Assembly: GCA_965247255.1 (NCBI GenBank)
Contig: CBDFGS010000002.1
Coordinates: 1-51,919 of the forward strand
Source of the DNA: CBDFGS01 sp965247255
GTDB taxonomy: Bacteria; Chloroflexota; Dehalococcoidia; Lucifugimonadales; CAUZJF01
Length of the DNA: 51,919 nucleotides
Reading direction: 5' to 3'
Numbering within the stretch: the stretch's first letter is position 1; the number at the start of each line of letters is the position of its first letter. A program made the position numbers and the translations under genes. Under the pieces are notes generated by a model that saw only the letters and a list, made by a program, of their open reading frames with translations, was not told the DNA's origin and ran no database searches. Below, one piece after another: positions 1-7,574 of the stretch.

Positions 1-35
1 CTGGCCCGTTGTGGCGGCGTTGCGGCGCGACTGGG

Positions 36-65
36 AGTATAGCGACGCACCGAAATCGCTGTCAA
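36..65 (-). promoter_or_regulatory. Predicted sigma-70-type promoter, leftward
   Basis: Read on the minus strand, TTGACA (65-60) is followed by an 18-nt spacer and TATACT (41-36), placing a start near position 29. The -35 is perfect and the -10 matches 5 of 6. It would drive a gene or RNA lying off the left edge of the window; nothing downstream of it can be seen. Confidence 0.5.
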
Positions 66-140
66 GAATTAGCCTACCCGAGTCCGCTTTCCTCGTCGAG
101 CCTGTCGTATGGACCCCAACGTCCTCGTGAGCGGCCTGCG

Positions 141-326
141 CTAGCGGCCTCCCTGCCCTCGCATCAGGACCGAGTCTCTGCGGAACGGCCCGAGCGCCAG
201 CAGGAGCACTGTGAGCGCGCCGGGAGCGAGAATCAGCGCGGAGACTACTACCTCGTCTGCGAAGAGGAACATTGCGCAAATTAGCACGGGCGTGATTACC
301 GCGGTCTTTAGCGCAAGGGAGAGCAT
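141..326 (-). CDS. Small two-TM membrane protein, unknown function
   Basis: A 61-residue product that I do not recognise. It has two hydrophobic stretches, about residues 3-22 and 27-47, and a basic, glycine-rich C-terminus, so it is probably an integral membrane protein with two helices. The ATG at 326 was chosen because the reading frame loses hydrophobic, protein-like character upstream of it and a GGAAGGAG sequence lies about 11-14 nt before it. It sits just outside the left end of the first IS element, which may have separated it from its original upstream context. It could be a chance frame, but two clean membrane segments argue for a real gene. Confidence 0.45.
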   Translation of the reverse strand: MLSLALKTAVITPVLICAMFLFADEVVVSALILAPGALTVLLLALGPFRRDSVLMRGQGGR

Positions 327-500
327 GGGCGCCCACTTTACTCCTTCCGATCTTAGCACCCATTCTAGTCCCCGCGGACACCCTAGTCCATCGCCTGTTG
401 CCAGTGGCGGCCAAAGTTGTCGGCTAGCACCCAGACTTTGTCTCCTAACCCCGAATCCACCGAAGGAGGGCGTCGGGTTAGCGTCCTGAAGCAGCAAGAA

Positions 501-564
501 GGTGCTCCTGTGCTTCTGGGATAATGGTTTTGTAGCAAAAAACAGACCCTGGAAAAGGAGCACC
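501..564 (+). promoter_or_regulatory. IS promoter nested inside RBS-sequestering arms
   Basis: GGTGCTCCT (501-509) is the exact complement of AGGAGCACC (556-564), which contains the transposase Shine-Dalgarno sequence. Between the arms lies an extended -10 element, TGG-GATAAT (517-525). A transcript from this promoter starts after the first arm and leaves the RBS free; a transcript entering from outside would carry both arms and could hide the RBS. The same arrangement is present in copy 2. Confidence 0.6.
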
Positions 565-570
565 CAATAG

Positions 571-1896
571 ATGCTGCCACGCAACCACCCCGACCGAATC
601 CAAATCACCTTCGACGACCGCCGCTTGGTGGCCAATGCCGGGCTGCTCCTTCCGGCCACCCTGGCGCGGCACCTCGGCCTGCCCGAACTCGTCCGGCAGC
701 GCCTCGACCTGGGCGATGCCCCGGGGCGGGCGAACACGAGCGACAAGATGATGACGCTGGTGGCGTCTGCGCTGGCTGGGGGCGACTGCATTGACGACGC
801 CGATGTGTTGCGCACCGGGGGGACGGCCAGCACCCTGGGCGGCACGGTGAAGGCGCCATCCACCCTGGGCACCTTCCTGCGCAGCTTCCGGTGGGGCCAC
901 GTCCGTCAACTCGACCGGGTGAGCCGCGAGTTGCTGGCCCGGGCTTGGCAGGCCGGGGCGGGACCCGGCGACGGGCCCCTGACCATTGACCTGGACTCCA
1001 CCATCTGCGAGACCTACGGACTGGCCAAGGAGGGCGCACGCCACCACGGCTATACCGGCAAGCGGGGCTATCACCCGCTGTTGGCCGTCGCCGCCGGCAC
1101 AGGCGACGTGCTGATGGCCCGGCTGCGCGAGGGCCGGGCCAACACCGCTCGCGGCGCCGCCCACTTCCTGCGTGAAACGGTGAGCCGGGTTCGCTACGGC
1201 GGGGCCAGCGGGCAGCTCACCATGCGTGCCGACAGCGGCTTCTATACCCACGCCGTGGTCGCCGTCTGCCGCCGGATCAATGTCCGCTACTCCATCACCA
1301 TCCGCCAGCACAAAAGCCTGCACAATCTCATCGAGGCGATACCCGAAGATGCCTGGACGCCGATTCCTTACTGGATGGACGGTGCCGCCGATGTGGCCGA
1401 GATCACCTGCACCCCCTTCCAGGCCGAGGCAGACGCCGCGCCGGTACGGCTCATCGTCCGGCGGGTGAAGCCGACGCCCGGTTCCCAACTGGCCCTCTTC
1501 GCCAAATACAGTTATCACGGCTTCATCACCGACCGGGACGGGGAGTTGCTCGAACTGGAGGCTGACCATCGCCGCCACGCCGAGATCGAGAATGCCATAC
1601 GCGACCTCAAGTACGGCGTCGGGCTGAACCATCTCCCCTCGGGCCGCTTCGCCGCCAACGGCGCCTGGCTGGCCGTCCAGACGATGGCCCACAACCTGGC
1701 CCGCTGGACGGCGCGGATCGGTCTGGGAGAGCGGATAGCCACCACCAAGACCCTCCGGCGGCGGTTCTTCTCCCTAGCCGGACGGCTCACCCGCTCGGCA
1801 CGCCGGTTGACCCTGCATCTTCCGGATCGCTGGCCTTGGGCTGAGAAGTTCAGCCGCGCCTTGGCCCGGCTGCGAGCCATTCCACTCCCGGCCTGA
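571..1896 (+). CDS. IS1380-family DDE transposase
   Basis: A 441-residue transposase that would cut and join the element ends in the cytoplasm. A DDE catalytic set is visible: the I-D-L-D-S-T segment (D140/D142), the R-A-D-S-G-F-Y segment (D221) and the E-I-E-N-A-I-R-D-L-K segment (E338/E340), in the order typical of the IS1380 group, whose members run about 440-500 residues. AAGGAG lies 10-11 nt before the ATG. The frame is uninterrupted from start to stop, so the enzyme may be functional. The copy at 11383-12708 is also 441 residues, with perhaps 80-85% identity by eye, so these are two related elements and not a recent duplication. Confidence 0.93.
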   Translation: MLPRNHPDRIQITFDDRRLVANAGLLLPATLARHLGLPELVRQRLDLGDAPGRANTSDKMMTLVASALAGGDCIDDADVLRTGGTASTLGGTVKAPSTLGTFLRSFRWGHVRQLDRVSRELLARAWQAGAGPGDGPLTIDLDSTICETYGLAKEGARHHGYTGKRGYHPLLAVAAGTGDVLMARLREGRANTARGAAHFLRETVSRVRYGGASGQLTMRADSGFYTHAVVAVCRRINVRYSITIRQHKSLHNLIEAIPEDAWTPIPYWMDGAADVAEITCTPFQAEADAAPVRLIVRRVKPTPGSQLALFAKYSYHGFITDRDGELLELEADHRRHAEIENAIRDLKYGVGLNHLPSGRFAANGAWLAVQTMAHNLARWTARIGLGERIATTKTLRRRFFSLAGRLTRSARRLTLHLPDRWPWAEKFSRALARLRAIPLPA

Positions 1897-2165
1897 CGGC
1901 ACCGTCGGCGACCCACCCACCGGACAACCGAAGATCCCCGCAGACTCGCGCCAGCCCGGTCCGAGAGAGTTCCCTGCTGCGTATTCTCTCGCCATCCCCC
2001 GCATCGCAGCTCCCGCAGACGGCCATAGGGGCCCCTGTGCGGCGATGAAGACCGTCCGCCGACCTCCCTACCCCAAATGGAACCCAGGCTATTTCCCCTG
2101 TAGCTCCCTCACCCCCCCTTCCGCTTTCCTCACGCCGTCCATCGGTGTCCTTCGGTGGATTCGGG

Positions 2166-2443
2166 ATAAGGCATATTCCGCGTCCGCACGTCGCTGAACG
2201 CGCTTGGCCCGAATACTTATACGTCTCCCGATGCGCCTCGGATTCCTCACGGGAGTTCTCGCAACTGAGCTGAATTTCCCCTGCACCGGCTCCCAGCTAG
2301 CACAATTCGGTGGAACTACCCCAACCTAGCCGCATTATCCTTGTCGTGTCCACGCGCACGGCATGCACCGTACCCTGTCTCAATCAAGGAAGCGCGGCCA
2401 GAAGAATTACGGACGTCCGATGGCGCCTGACTTATGGCAGACG
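2166..2443. other. Gene-free interval
   Basis: About 280 bp between the IS right end and the end of the ComF gene. I see no convincing gene, RNA or terminator here. Short frames on both strands lack protein-like composition. Confidence 0.5.
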
Positions 2444-3175
2444 CTACGCCCGAGGCAACCCTTGCCGTGCCAGTGCCACTCCCAATACCGATGCCGCCCC
2501 GGCGCCCTTAAGCGCGGAGGCACACGCCGACATCGTGCTTCCCGTCGTCACCACGTCGTCGATAAGCAAGACACGCAACCCCTGGACGTTCCCGGTGCAC
2601 TCGAAAGCGCCCTCCATGTTGTTCCGTCGCTGCTCGGGCCCGGCCATGGACACCTGTGGAGGAGTATCTCTCGTCCGCCACAGCACGCCGTCCGACACGG
2701 CCATCCCGGAATGCGCTCCGGCCGCCCTCGCCAGAAGGGCCGCCTGGTCGTAGCCACGCTCCCTTTGGCGCCGTCTGTGGAGCCGCACCGGGACCATGAC
2801 GTCCGCCTCCACGGGATGAGCGCCGAGGTGCGCGGCAATGAGCCCTCCGAGTATGGGCGCTGACGCCCGGACTTGGCGGTACTTCAGAGCAAACACCACC
2901 TCCCTCACGGGCCCTTGCATCAGATACGGCGCCGTGATGCCGTCGTAAGCGGGCGGATGAGCCTCGCAAGCGCGACATAGCGGCGCTTCGCCAGGGTCCG
3001 CGCACAGCGAGCAATACGGCATGGAGAGTCTGGGGAGTCCGACCTCGCACGAGTCGTGCAGAAAGCTGCCCTCGCGGCCGCAGACCGCGCAGCTCGGCGG
3101 GAAAACGAGGTCCAGGGCAGTCCCCAACATTCTCGAGACCCGCCCTCGCAGGGTAGTCTGGGAGGAAGAGATCAT
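2444..3175 (-). CDS. comF: ComF family protein (phosphoribosyltransferase-like)
   Basis: A 243-residue protein of the ComF/GntX family, associated with DNA uptake in competent bacteria. The N-terminus carries two cysteine pairs of a zinc-ribbon type (C-A-V-C-G near residue 30, then C-S-L-C and C-R-A-C). The C-terminal half is a type I phosphoribosyltransferase fold with the PRPP-loop signature L-L-I-D-D-V-V-T-T-G-S-T near residues 203-214. Length is normal for the family. The start is uncertain: the ATG at 3175 has no clear Shine-Dalgarno, and M16 (3130) has a G-rich stretch ahead of it. The gene stands alone, pointing toward the IS element. Confidence 0.9.
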   Translation of the reverse strand: MISSSQTTLRGRVSRMLGTALDLVFPPSCAVCGREGSFLHDSCEVGLPRLSMPYCSLCADPGEAPLCRACEAHPPAYDGITAPYLMQGPVREVVFALKYRQVRASAPILGGLIAAHLGAHPVEADVMVPVRLHRRRQRERGYDQAALLARAAGAHSGMAVSDGVLWRTRDTPPQVSMAGPEQRRNNMEGAFECTGNVQGLRVLLIDDVVTTGSTMSACASALKGAGAASVLGVALARQGLPRA

Positions 3176-3238
3176 GCGAACCGCACAGCCTGGCGGGATC
3201 TTGGCTCACGGAGTTCGATAAGGGTGAGCTCAGGTGGT

Positions 3239-3264
3239 GGGCAGGTTTGAAACCTGCCCCTACG
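3239..3264. repeat. Extragenic palindrome (REP-like), copy a
   Basis: GGGCAGGTTT, one central G, AAACCTGCCC form a perfect 10-bp inverted repeat, followed by CTACG. Close relatives occur at 30551-30574 (perfect), 41271-41325 (split arms) and 45244-45268 (degenerate), most ending in a CGCCCCTAC-like tail. All are intergenic. Confidence 0.7.
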
Positions 3265-3335
3265 TCGAACTACCGCCGCACCTGTTCCGGGGTGCCCCGC
3301 GCCTCTACGGCGAGCCTCCTCTGACCAATCCAAGC

Positions 3336-3366
3336 TCTGTGCTCTCCGTGCGCTCTGTGGTGAGAC
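3336..3366. repeat. CACAGAG-type dispersed repeat, copy 1
   Basis: Read on the minus strand this is a periodic run built on CACAGAG/CACGGAG/CACAGAG. A close relative lies at 12978-13012. Both sit directly past the 3' end of a minus-strand gene. Function unknown. Confidence 0.5.
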
Positions 3367-3369
3367 CCC

Positions 3370-4233
3370 TCACACCCGCTGGAACTTCTGCACCCGTTTG
3401 CCATCGCCGATTTCGGCCACGTAGATGCTCCCTTGCGAGTCGACGCAGATGCCGTGGCCGGACACGAGGGTACCCTGTCCAGGGCCCTCGCTGCCCCGCC
3501 AGCGCGTCAGCAGCTCGCCCTTTAGCGTCCATATGCTGACGCCACTTCCTCTGCCCTGCTCGACCACGTAGACGATGTCGTCCTTCATCCAGATGTCGCC
3601 TGGCATGCTCAGGTCCGTCCACTGTTCGAGGAAGTTCCCCTGATCGTCGAATATCTGGATGCGGTTGTTCTCACGGTCGCAGATGAAGACGCGGCTGTCC
3701 TTGTCGACCCAAATGTTGTGCAGAAGCGCGAACTCTCCGGGACCCTTGCCGCGCTCGCCCCAGGACATGATGTGCTCGCCTTCGGCGCTGAACTTTTGCA
3801 CCTTATGGCCCCCGTAGCCGTCGGAAACAAATAGCTCGCCGTTGGGCGCCACGGCCAGTCCGGACGGCATGTTGAAGGGTTTGCCCCCGTGTGTGTTGGC
3901 CGATGTGCCCCTGTTGCCCAGCGTGCGGACCAGCTCGCCGTCCGGTTTGTGCTCGGTGGCGATGTGGAGCTGGCTGTCCACCAACCAAACGTTGTCGTTC
4001 GGGGCGATGTAGACGCCGTGCGGCGAGCCCCACGTCCCCTCACCCCACGACGATATGAAGCTGCCGTCCGTGGTCCAGATAGTCAGCGGGTGTTTCCCGC
4101 GGCTAAAGACGTACACCTCGTCGCTGGAATTCACGGCCGCGTCCGACGCGAGGTCGAAGCTCCAGTACCTGGGCATGTTCGGCCACACTGGGACCAGCTC
4201 GTACCTGAAGTCGCCTGAGCCAACTATTGCCAT
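3370..4233 (-). CDS. NHL-repeat beta-propeller protein
   Basis: A 287-residue protein built from NHL repeats, with recurring units of the type P-x-G-L/I-A-V-x-x-(N/D)-G-x-(I/L)-(Y/F)-V-x-D-x-x-x-x-(R/K)-(V/I)-Q-K-F. It should fold as a beta-propeller, resembling the lyase domain of peptide-amidating enzymes or 6-bladed lactonase-like proteins; the substrate is unknown. No signal peptide is visible from the chosen start. I chose the ATG at 4233 because GGGAGGAC lies 6-8 nt ahead of it; an upstream in-frame start at 4293 has no such site. A second protein of this type lies at 43663-44706. Confidence 0.85.
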   Translation of the reverse strand: MAIVGSGDFRYELVPVWPNMPRYWSFDLASDAAVNSSDEVYVFSRGKHPLTIWTTDGSFISSWGEGTWGSPHGVYIAPNDNVWLVDSQLHIATEHKPDGELVRTLGNRGTSANTHGGKPFNMPSGLAVAPNGELFVSDGYGGHKVQKFSAEGEHIMSWGERGKGPGEFALLHNIWVDKDSRVFICDRENNRIQIFDDQGNFLEQWTDLSMPGDIWMKDDIVYVVEQGRGSGVSIWTLKGELLTRWRGSEGPGQGTLVSGHGICVDSQGSIYVAEIGDGKRVQKFQRV

Positions 4234-4297
4234 TCTTGTCCTCCCTCGGGGATCTTCGCGACGTGATTGTATACCCTTGAGACAGCCAGACAAGCCC

Positions 4298-4326
4298 TTT
4301 ACGCATAGGACGCTGCGGTTTACTAT
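4298..4326 (+). promoter_or_regulatory. Predicted tRNA-Pro promoter
   Basis: TTTACG (4298-4303), a 17-nt spacer and TACTAT (4321-4326) lie just ahead of the tRNA gene, which would put the transcript start a few bases before the mature 5' end. Confidence 0.5.
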
Positions 4327-4334
4327 CTATGTTG

Positions 4335-4409
4335 CGGGGTGTAGCGCAGCGGCAGCGCGCCTGGTTTGGGACCAGGAGGTCGCCGGTTCGATCCCGGCCA
4401 CCCCGACCA
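4335..4409 (+). tRNA. tRNA-Pro (anticodon TGG)
   Basis: A full cloverleaf can be folded: acceptor CGGGGTG/CACCCCG, D-arm, anticodon stem CCTGG/CCAGG with loop TTTGGGA (anticodon TGG, reading CCA), T-arm with GGTTCGATCC, discriminator A and an encoded CCA at 4407-4409. A phage terminase gene follows within 160 bp, so this tRNA may have been an integration site. Confidence 0.95.
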
Positions 4410-4567
4410 GCTACACTTCAAATAGGTGCGGCTTTGAGCGTGTCGGGACCCGCGACGGTCGTTTGACAGCAACCTTGACAGCAATCGGACCAAGAACCGT
4501 GCTCTGCCTGGCCTCCCCATAACGTCCTTTGTTGAACCCGCCTTTGGTCTGCTAGCATGGATCTACC

Positions 4568-5104
4568 ATGTCTCGTAGCAGACTCCTTAGCAGTCGCCTC
4601 CCTCCCAAGCAAGAAGCCTTCGCCCACGCCTTCATAGCCACTGAGGGCAACGCCACCGCCGCTTACCGCCAGGCCTACTCTGCCGACAGCATGTCCCAGG
4701 GCACCATCGAAGTAGAGGCGTCGCGTCTAGCTAACCACCCTAAGGTGTCCCTCAGAATCGTCGAACTGCTCGAGGACGCGTTCGCCGCTGAGTCTCTCAC
4801 CCCTGAATGGGTGATACGCAAGCTACGAGAGGAGGCCCAGGACGATGGCCCCGGCTCGTCGCATTCAGCTAGGGTGAGAGCGTTGGAGAACCTAGCCAAG
4901 TTCCAAGGGATGCTGGTCGATAGGCAAGACGTTAGCGTGGCCCACAGTATCGAAACGCCTAGTCTAGATGCACTTACCGACGCGGAGATTGACGCACTGC
5001 TAGATAGCGTTGCAGCCCGACGCAAGACCGTAGAAGGCGAGGTTGTGATCGAGGGAGACACGCGTTCCTTAGAGGGTGACGAGAGCGAGGATACCGGCGC
5101 GTAG
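4568..5104 (+). CDS. Phage terminase small subunit (orphan)
   Basis: A 178-residue protein resembling the small terminase subunit (Terminase_2 type), which recognises phage DNA for packaging. The N-terminal segment, residues 10-60 (P-P-K-Q-E-A-F, then N-A-T-A-A-Y-R-Q-A-Y, then A-S-R-L-A-N-H-P-K-V), is the helix-turn-helix region characteristic of the family; the acidic C-terminus would contact the large subunit. Length is typical, so this gene is not truncated, but no large terminase, portal, capsid or integrase lies nearby. It follows tRNA-Pro directly, which suggests the last piece of a decayed prophage or satellite integrated there. No clear Shine-Dalgarno sequence. Confidence 0.82.
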   Translation: MSRSRLLSSRLPPKQEAFAHAFIATEGNATAAYRQAYSADSMSQGTIEVEASRLANHPKVSLRIVELLEDAFAAESLTPEWVIRKLREEAQDDGPGSSHSARVRALENLAKFQGMLVDRQDVSVAHSIETPSLDALTDAEIDALLDSVAARRKTVEGEVVIEGDTRSLEGDESEDTGA

Positions 5105-5114
5105 GGGGGAGCTC

Positions 5115-5162
5115 GCAGCCGCGAACCGGGTCTGGGAGTCCCGCCCAGGTTAGGGGACTCCG
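5115..5162 (+). repeat. Intergenic repeat R1
   Basis: The first of four related intergenic sequences (also 6825-6871, 7424-7470 and 8909-8950). The core resembles GCAGAAGTGAACCCGGTC, followed by an inverted repeat; here GGAGTCCC pairs with GGGGACTCC. It lies about 50 bp before the next gene. Confidence 0.55.
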
Positions 5163-5213
5163 GGGAGGCTCCCCCAACTCTTTGGGAGGAGAGCCTGAAA
5201 AAGGAGAAGTGCC

Positions 5214-6704
5214 ATGATCAAACTGGGTCCGATACAAGCTGAAGATCCGGTCAGTTTCGGAAGACAGAAGCAGCTTTTAGTCGATAACTCCATTCTGAGC
5301 GACTGGTGGAAGATCACGCGTGTACAAGAACCGGTGCGCAAACATCCTGAAAATCCCATCCTCGAAGGCGATCAGATATGGGAATGTGACAAGAAAGGCG
5401 TAAGTAAGATCACGCCTTCGAGTGCGTTGTACGATGAAGAGTCAGGATTGTACAAGCTTTGGTATCACGCGGACAGTGAGCTTACCAGAAGCAGCATCCA
5501 CTATGCTGAAAGTGAAGACGGGATACACTGGCGAAAGCCTGAACTGGGTCTGGTCGAATTGGGAGGCACCCTGCGCAATAACGTGTGCCGGGTCGAACCG
5601 GGTGGCACATACCTAAAGGGTTTGTTCATTGTACAGAATCCTCCCGAGAGACCTCCCGAGGGGCGTTTTAAAGCAATTGGGGTCGCGCCTATCCATGAGG
5701 ACGGTACCTATGTCGGATGGTGCGGCAGCGCAGTAAGCGATGACGGTAAGACCTGGAGAACACTGGATCTCGGTGCTGACGGTGGTACGCGAGAAGGCGG
5801 AGGAGGAGGAAACCCGTCCTGCGTCTGGGACGAGGAGATTCAACGTTACGTCCTATTCCAACGCCAGCTTACCGAAACAGCCGTCCCCGGAGCAGGAAGC
5901 CGGCATATAACCAGACAGGAGAGTGTCGATCTCATCCACTGGTCTCCCAGGGAAACGGTATTCAACCCCATGGGATCGCGGTGGCCTGAAACGGAAAGCA
6001 TGATGACTTTCTTTCACGAGGGGATATATTTCGGACTACCTCAGATGCTCGAGAATGAGATCACTGGTAATGTCGAGACACATCTTGTAACCAGCAGGGA
6101 CGGTTTCCATTGGGACCATCCGTTCGCTGATGAGGCTTTCATTCCCCGTGGGGCATCTGATCAATTCGATTACAAAGAAACGTGGTTCGCCCAAGCTGTG
6201 ATCCACGGCGACGAGTGCAAATTCTACTACGGCGGCAGCAGGAGTCCGCATTCACCAGGTGGCCCGCCAATCGTGGATGACGGTGGCAGCAGGAATCCTT
6301 GGGACACACCGTACACAATCGGTTTGGCGACCGTACCGCTCGATCGTTTGATGGGTCTGCGCGTCGATGAGCCCACCGGAGGGTTCTTGACCCGGCCCTT
6401 CATCGTTGAAGGAGAGCAATTGTATATCAATGCTGTGATCGACCGTGAGCTCCGAGTGGAGGTGGTCGATCCCGTTGTGGAGCTGTACGATCACGGTCCT
6501 AAAGGCACGGTGGGTCATTACGTCGGGGTGAATGAGAAGTGTCTTCCTGGGTTTACGTTACAGGATTGTCAGGCCGTTACCGGGGACAGTCTTGCTCATT
6601 GTGTGAAGTGGAAGGGGGGACCGATCGGAAAGCTAAAAGGTCGGTCCGTGCGGCTGCGAGTCCTAGGCAGGCAGGCGCTCATCTATGCGTTTCAAATAGA
6701 GTAA
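5214..6704 (+). CDS. Beta-propeller protein, glycoside hydrolase-like (GH43/GH32-type)
   Basis: A 496-residue cytoplasmic-looking protein with repeated blade signatures of the form Y-A-x-S-x-D-G-(I/L)-x-W (residues about 100-110, 175-185 and 300-310). These are typical of five-bladed propeller glycosidases of the GH32/43/62/68 clans and their uncharacterised relatives. The C-terminal 120 residues form a beta-sandwich-like tail (F-L-T-R-P-F-I-V-E-G to Y-A-F-Q-I-E). The ATG follows AAAAAGGAGAAGTGCC, a strong Shine-Dalgarno. Two broken paralogues follow at 8972-9324 and 9601-11125, so this is the only intact member of a local family. Catalytic residues cannot be assigned; the sugar-cleaving role is inferred from fold resemblance. 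Confidence 0.72.
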   Translation: MIKLGPIQAEDPVSFGRQKQLLVDNSILSDWWKITRVQEPVRKHPENPILEGDQIWECDKKGVSKITPSSALYDEESGLYKLWYHADSELTRSSIHYAESEDGIHWRKPELGLVELGGTLRNNVCRVEPGGTYLKGLFIVQNPPERPPEGRFKAIGVAPIHEDGTYVGWCGSAVSDDGKTWRTLDLGADGGTREGGGGGNPSCVWDEEIQRYVLFQRQLTETAVPGAGSRHITRQESVDLIHWSPRETVFNPMGSRWPETESMMTFFHEGIYFGLPQMLENEITGNVETHLVTSRDGFHWDHPFADEAFIPRGASDQFDYKETWFAQAVIHGDECKFYYGGSRSPHSPGGPPIVDDGGSRNPWDTPYTIGLATVPLDRLMGLRVDEPTGGFLTRPFIVEGEQLYINAVIDRELRVEVVDPVVELYDHGPKGTVGHYVGVNEKCLPGFTLQDCQAVTGDSLAHCVKWKGGPIGKLKGRSVRLRVLGRQALIYAFQIE

Positions 6705-6824
6705 CAACAGAGGCAGAAGGACATCCTCAAGCCCAGAATAGGTCCCACCCGACCCAGACTACCTGATTACCCGCGCGAGGTGCGAGCGTCACTGCAGAGG
6801 AGCGCGACTCTGAGGGGGAGCCCT

Positions 6825-6871
6825 CACAGAAGTGAACCCGTGAGGGAACCTGCAAAAGTTTGGCGACTACC
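6825..6871 (+). repeat. Intergenic repeat R2
   Basis: Shares the CAGAAGTGAACCCG core with R3, then AGGGAACCTGC and a GGCGACTACC end that resembles the right arm of R1 and R3. CCCTCA/TGAGGG could pair across the core. It lies about 50 bp before the next open frame. Confidence 0.5.
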
Positions 6872-6923
6872 TTTTTGCTTAGAGCCCGTGAGCGAGCCGC
6901 ATTATTAACTCCAACGGTAGATC

Positions 6924-7211
6924 ATGCTCGGGGATACAATGCCCCCGCTTCAAGAGCTCCTAGAGCGGGCGGAAGCCTACATGAAAGACATCCCAGTCGA
7001 CGTTGAAAACAATGGCGCCGAGCTGGCCATCTGTGCCCACTTTCGAATTGGAGACCAGGTGATTAAGACCGTGTCCATGGAGGCCCGGTTCGGAACGGCA
7101 CGTGAAGTGACGTTTGATGAGCTTCATGTCGAGCTTGTCTTTCCAAGAGACGAAGAGGCCGAAGCCTTCTTCAGAAACAGTTCTCAGGCCCAGACTGCTC
7201 AGAAACACTAG
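6924..7211 (+). CDS. Hypothetical small protein (95 aa)
   Basis: I do not recognise this 95-residue acidic protein. It has a short amphipathic helix (L-Q-E-L-L-E-R-A-E-A-Y) and several alternating beta-like strands, no signal peptide and no membrane segment, so a small soluble domain is plausible. Either M1 (6924) or M6 (6939) could be the start; neither has a good Shine-Dalgarno. It lies between repeats R2 and R3. The composition is more protein-like than other short frames nearby, but it could still be chance. Confidence 0.45.
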   Translation: MLGDTMPPLQELLERAEAYMKDIPVDVENNGAELAICAHFRIGDQVIKTVSMEARFGTAREVTFDELHVELVFPRDEEAEAFFRNSSQAQTAQKH

Positions 7212-7423
7212 GGTAGCTGGCGCGATTCAGCGCCGCGAAGCCGATCGCGGAGCACGCACTGAGACCACGCAGGACCTAGTCATATATTGGCTACGTTCCA
7301 TCGCAAGAGGACGATGCGACTTCTGATTGGAACCGACTGAGAGCCTTGGAATTGCTAGGTAAGCATTTAGGCATGTGGCTGTAACGTCCCAAGGTGAACA
7401 CGGCGAGCTAGATGGGGGAATGG

Positions 7424-7470
7424 CGCAGAAGTGAACCCGGTCAGGAGTCCCGTGGACATTTGGGGACTCC
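7424..7470 (+). repeat. Intergenic repeat R3
   Basis: GCAGAAGTGAACCCGGTC followed by GGAGTCCC and GGGGACTCC, which can form an 8-bp stem. It is the clearest member of the R1-R4 family and lies upstream of, not inside, the predicted transcript of the NHL lipoprotein gene. Confidence 0.55.
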
Positions 7471-7515
7471 AGGACTACAGGGGAACGCCCGCCCCTTGAC
7501 CTCATAAACACCGCT

Positions 7516-7544
7516 TTGACGCCTAGAGAGCGCCGTGCTAGATT
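7516..7544 (+). promoter_or_regulatory. Predicted promoter of the NHL lipoprotein gene
   Basis: TTGACG (7516-7521), a 17-nt spacer and TAGATT (7539-7544) with an upstream TGC extended -10 motif. The predicted start is near 7551, about 25 nt ahead of the ATG. Confidence 0.5.
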
Positions 7545-7574
7545 TACTCATTAGCCCCCATCGGAGGTGCCGTA

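Larger units (their letters stand above)
450..2165 (+). mobile_element. IS1380-family insertion sequence, copy 1
   Basis: A complete element of about 1.7 kb bounded by perfect 18-bp terminal inverted repeats. The left end reads CCCGAATCCACCGAAGGA from 450, and its complement ends at 2165. It carries one transposase gene and about 270 bp of non-coding DNA at the right end, which is also conserved in copy 2. No convincing 4-5-bp target duplication is visible. If one extra base is given to each end, TAA flanks both sides. The copy at 11126-12829 is the same type but clearly diverged and in opposite orientation. Confidence 0.9.

Noticed and set aside
478..1692. 404-codon antisense frame over the first transposase (and its counterpart at 11275-12444)
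   Set aside because: Long antisense frames are common in GC-rich genes; the sense frames have full DDE motifs, and the antisense products are Gly/Ala/Val-rich with no family features.
4323..4520. Minus-strand open frame with G-S-N-R-R-P-P-G-P-K-P-G-A-L-P-L-R-Y
   Set aside because: This is the well-known false protein read from the reverse strand of a tRNA gene, here tRNA-Pro.
4410..5213. Attachment-site direct repeat marking a prophage end
   Set aside because: No second copy of the tRNA-Pro 3' end is visible in this window. The short TTGACAGCAA direct repeat at 4463-4484 is too small and too close together to be an att pair.
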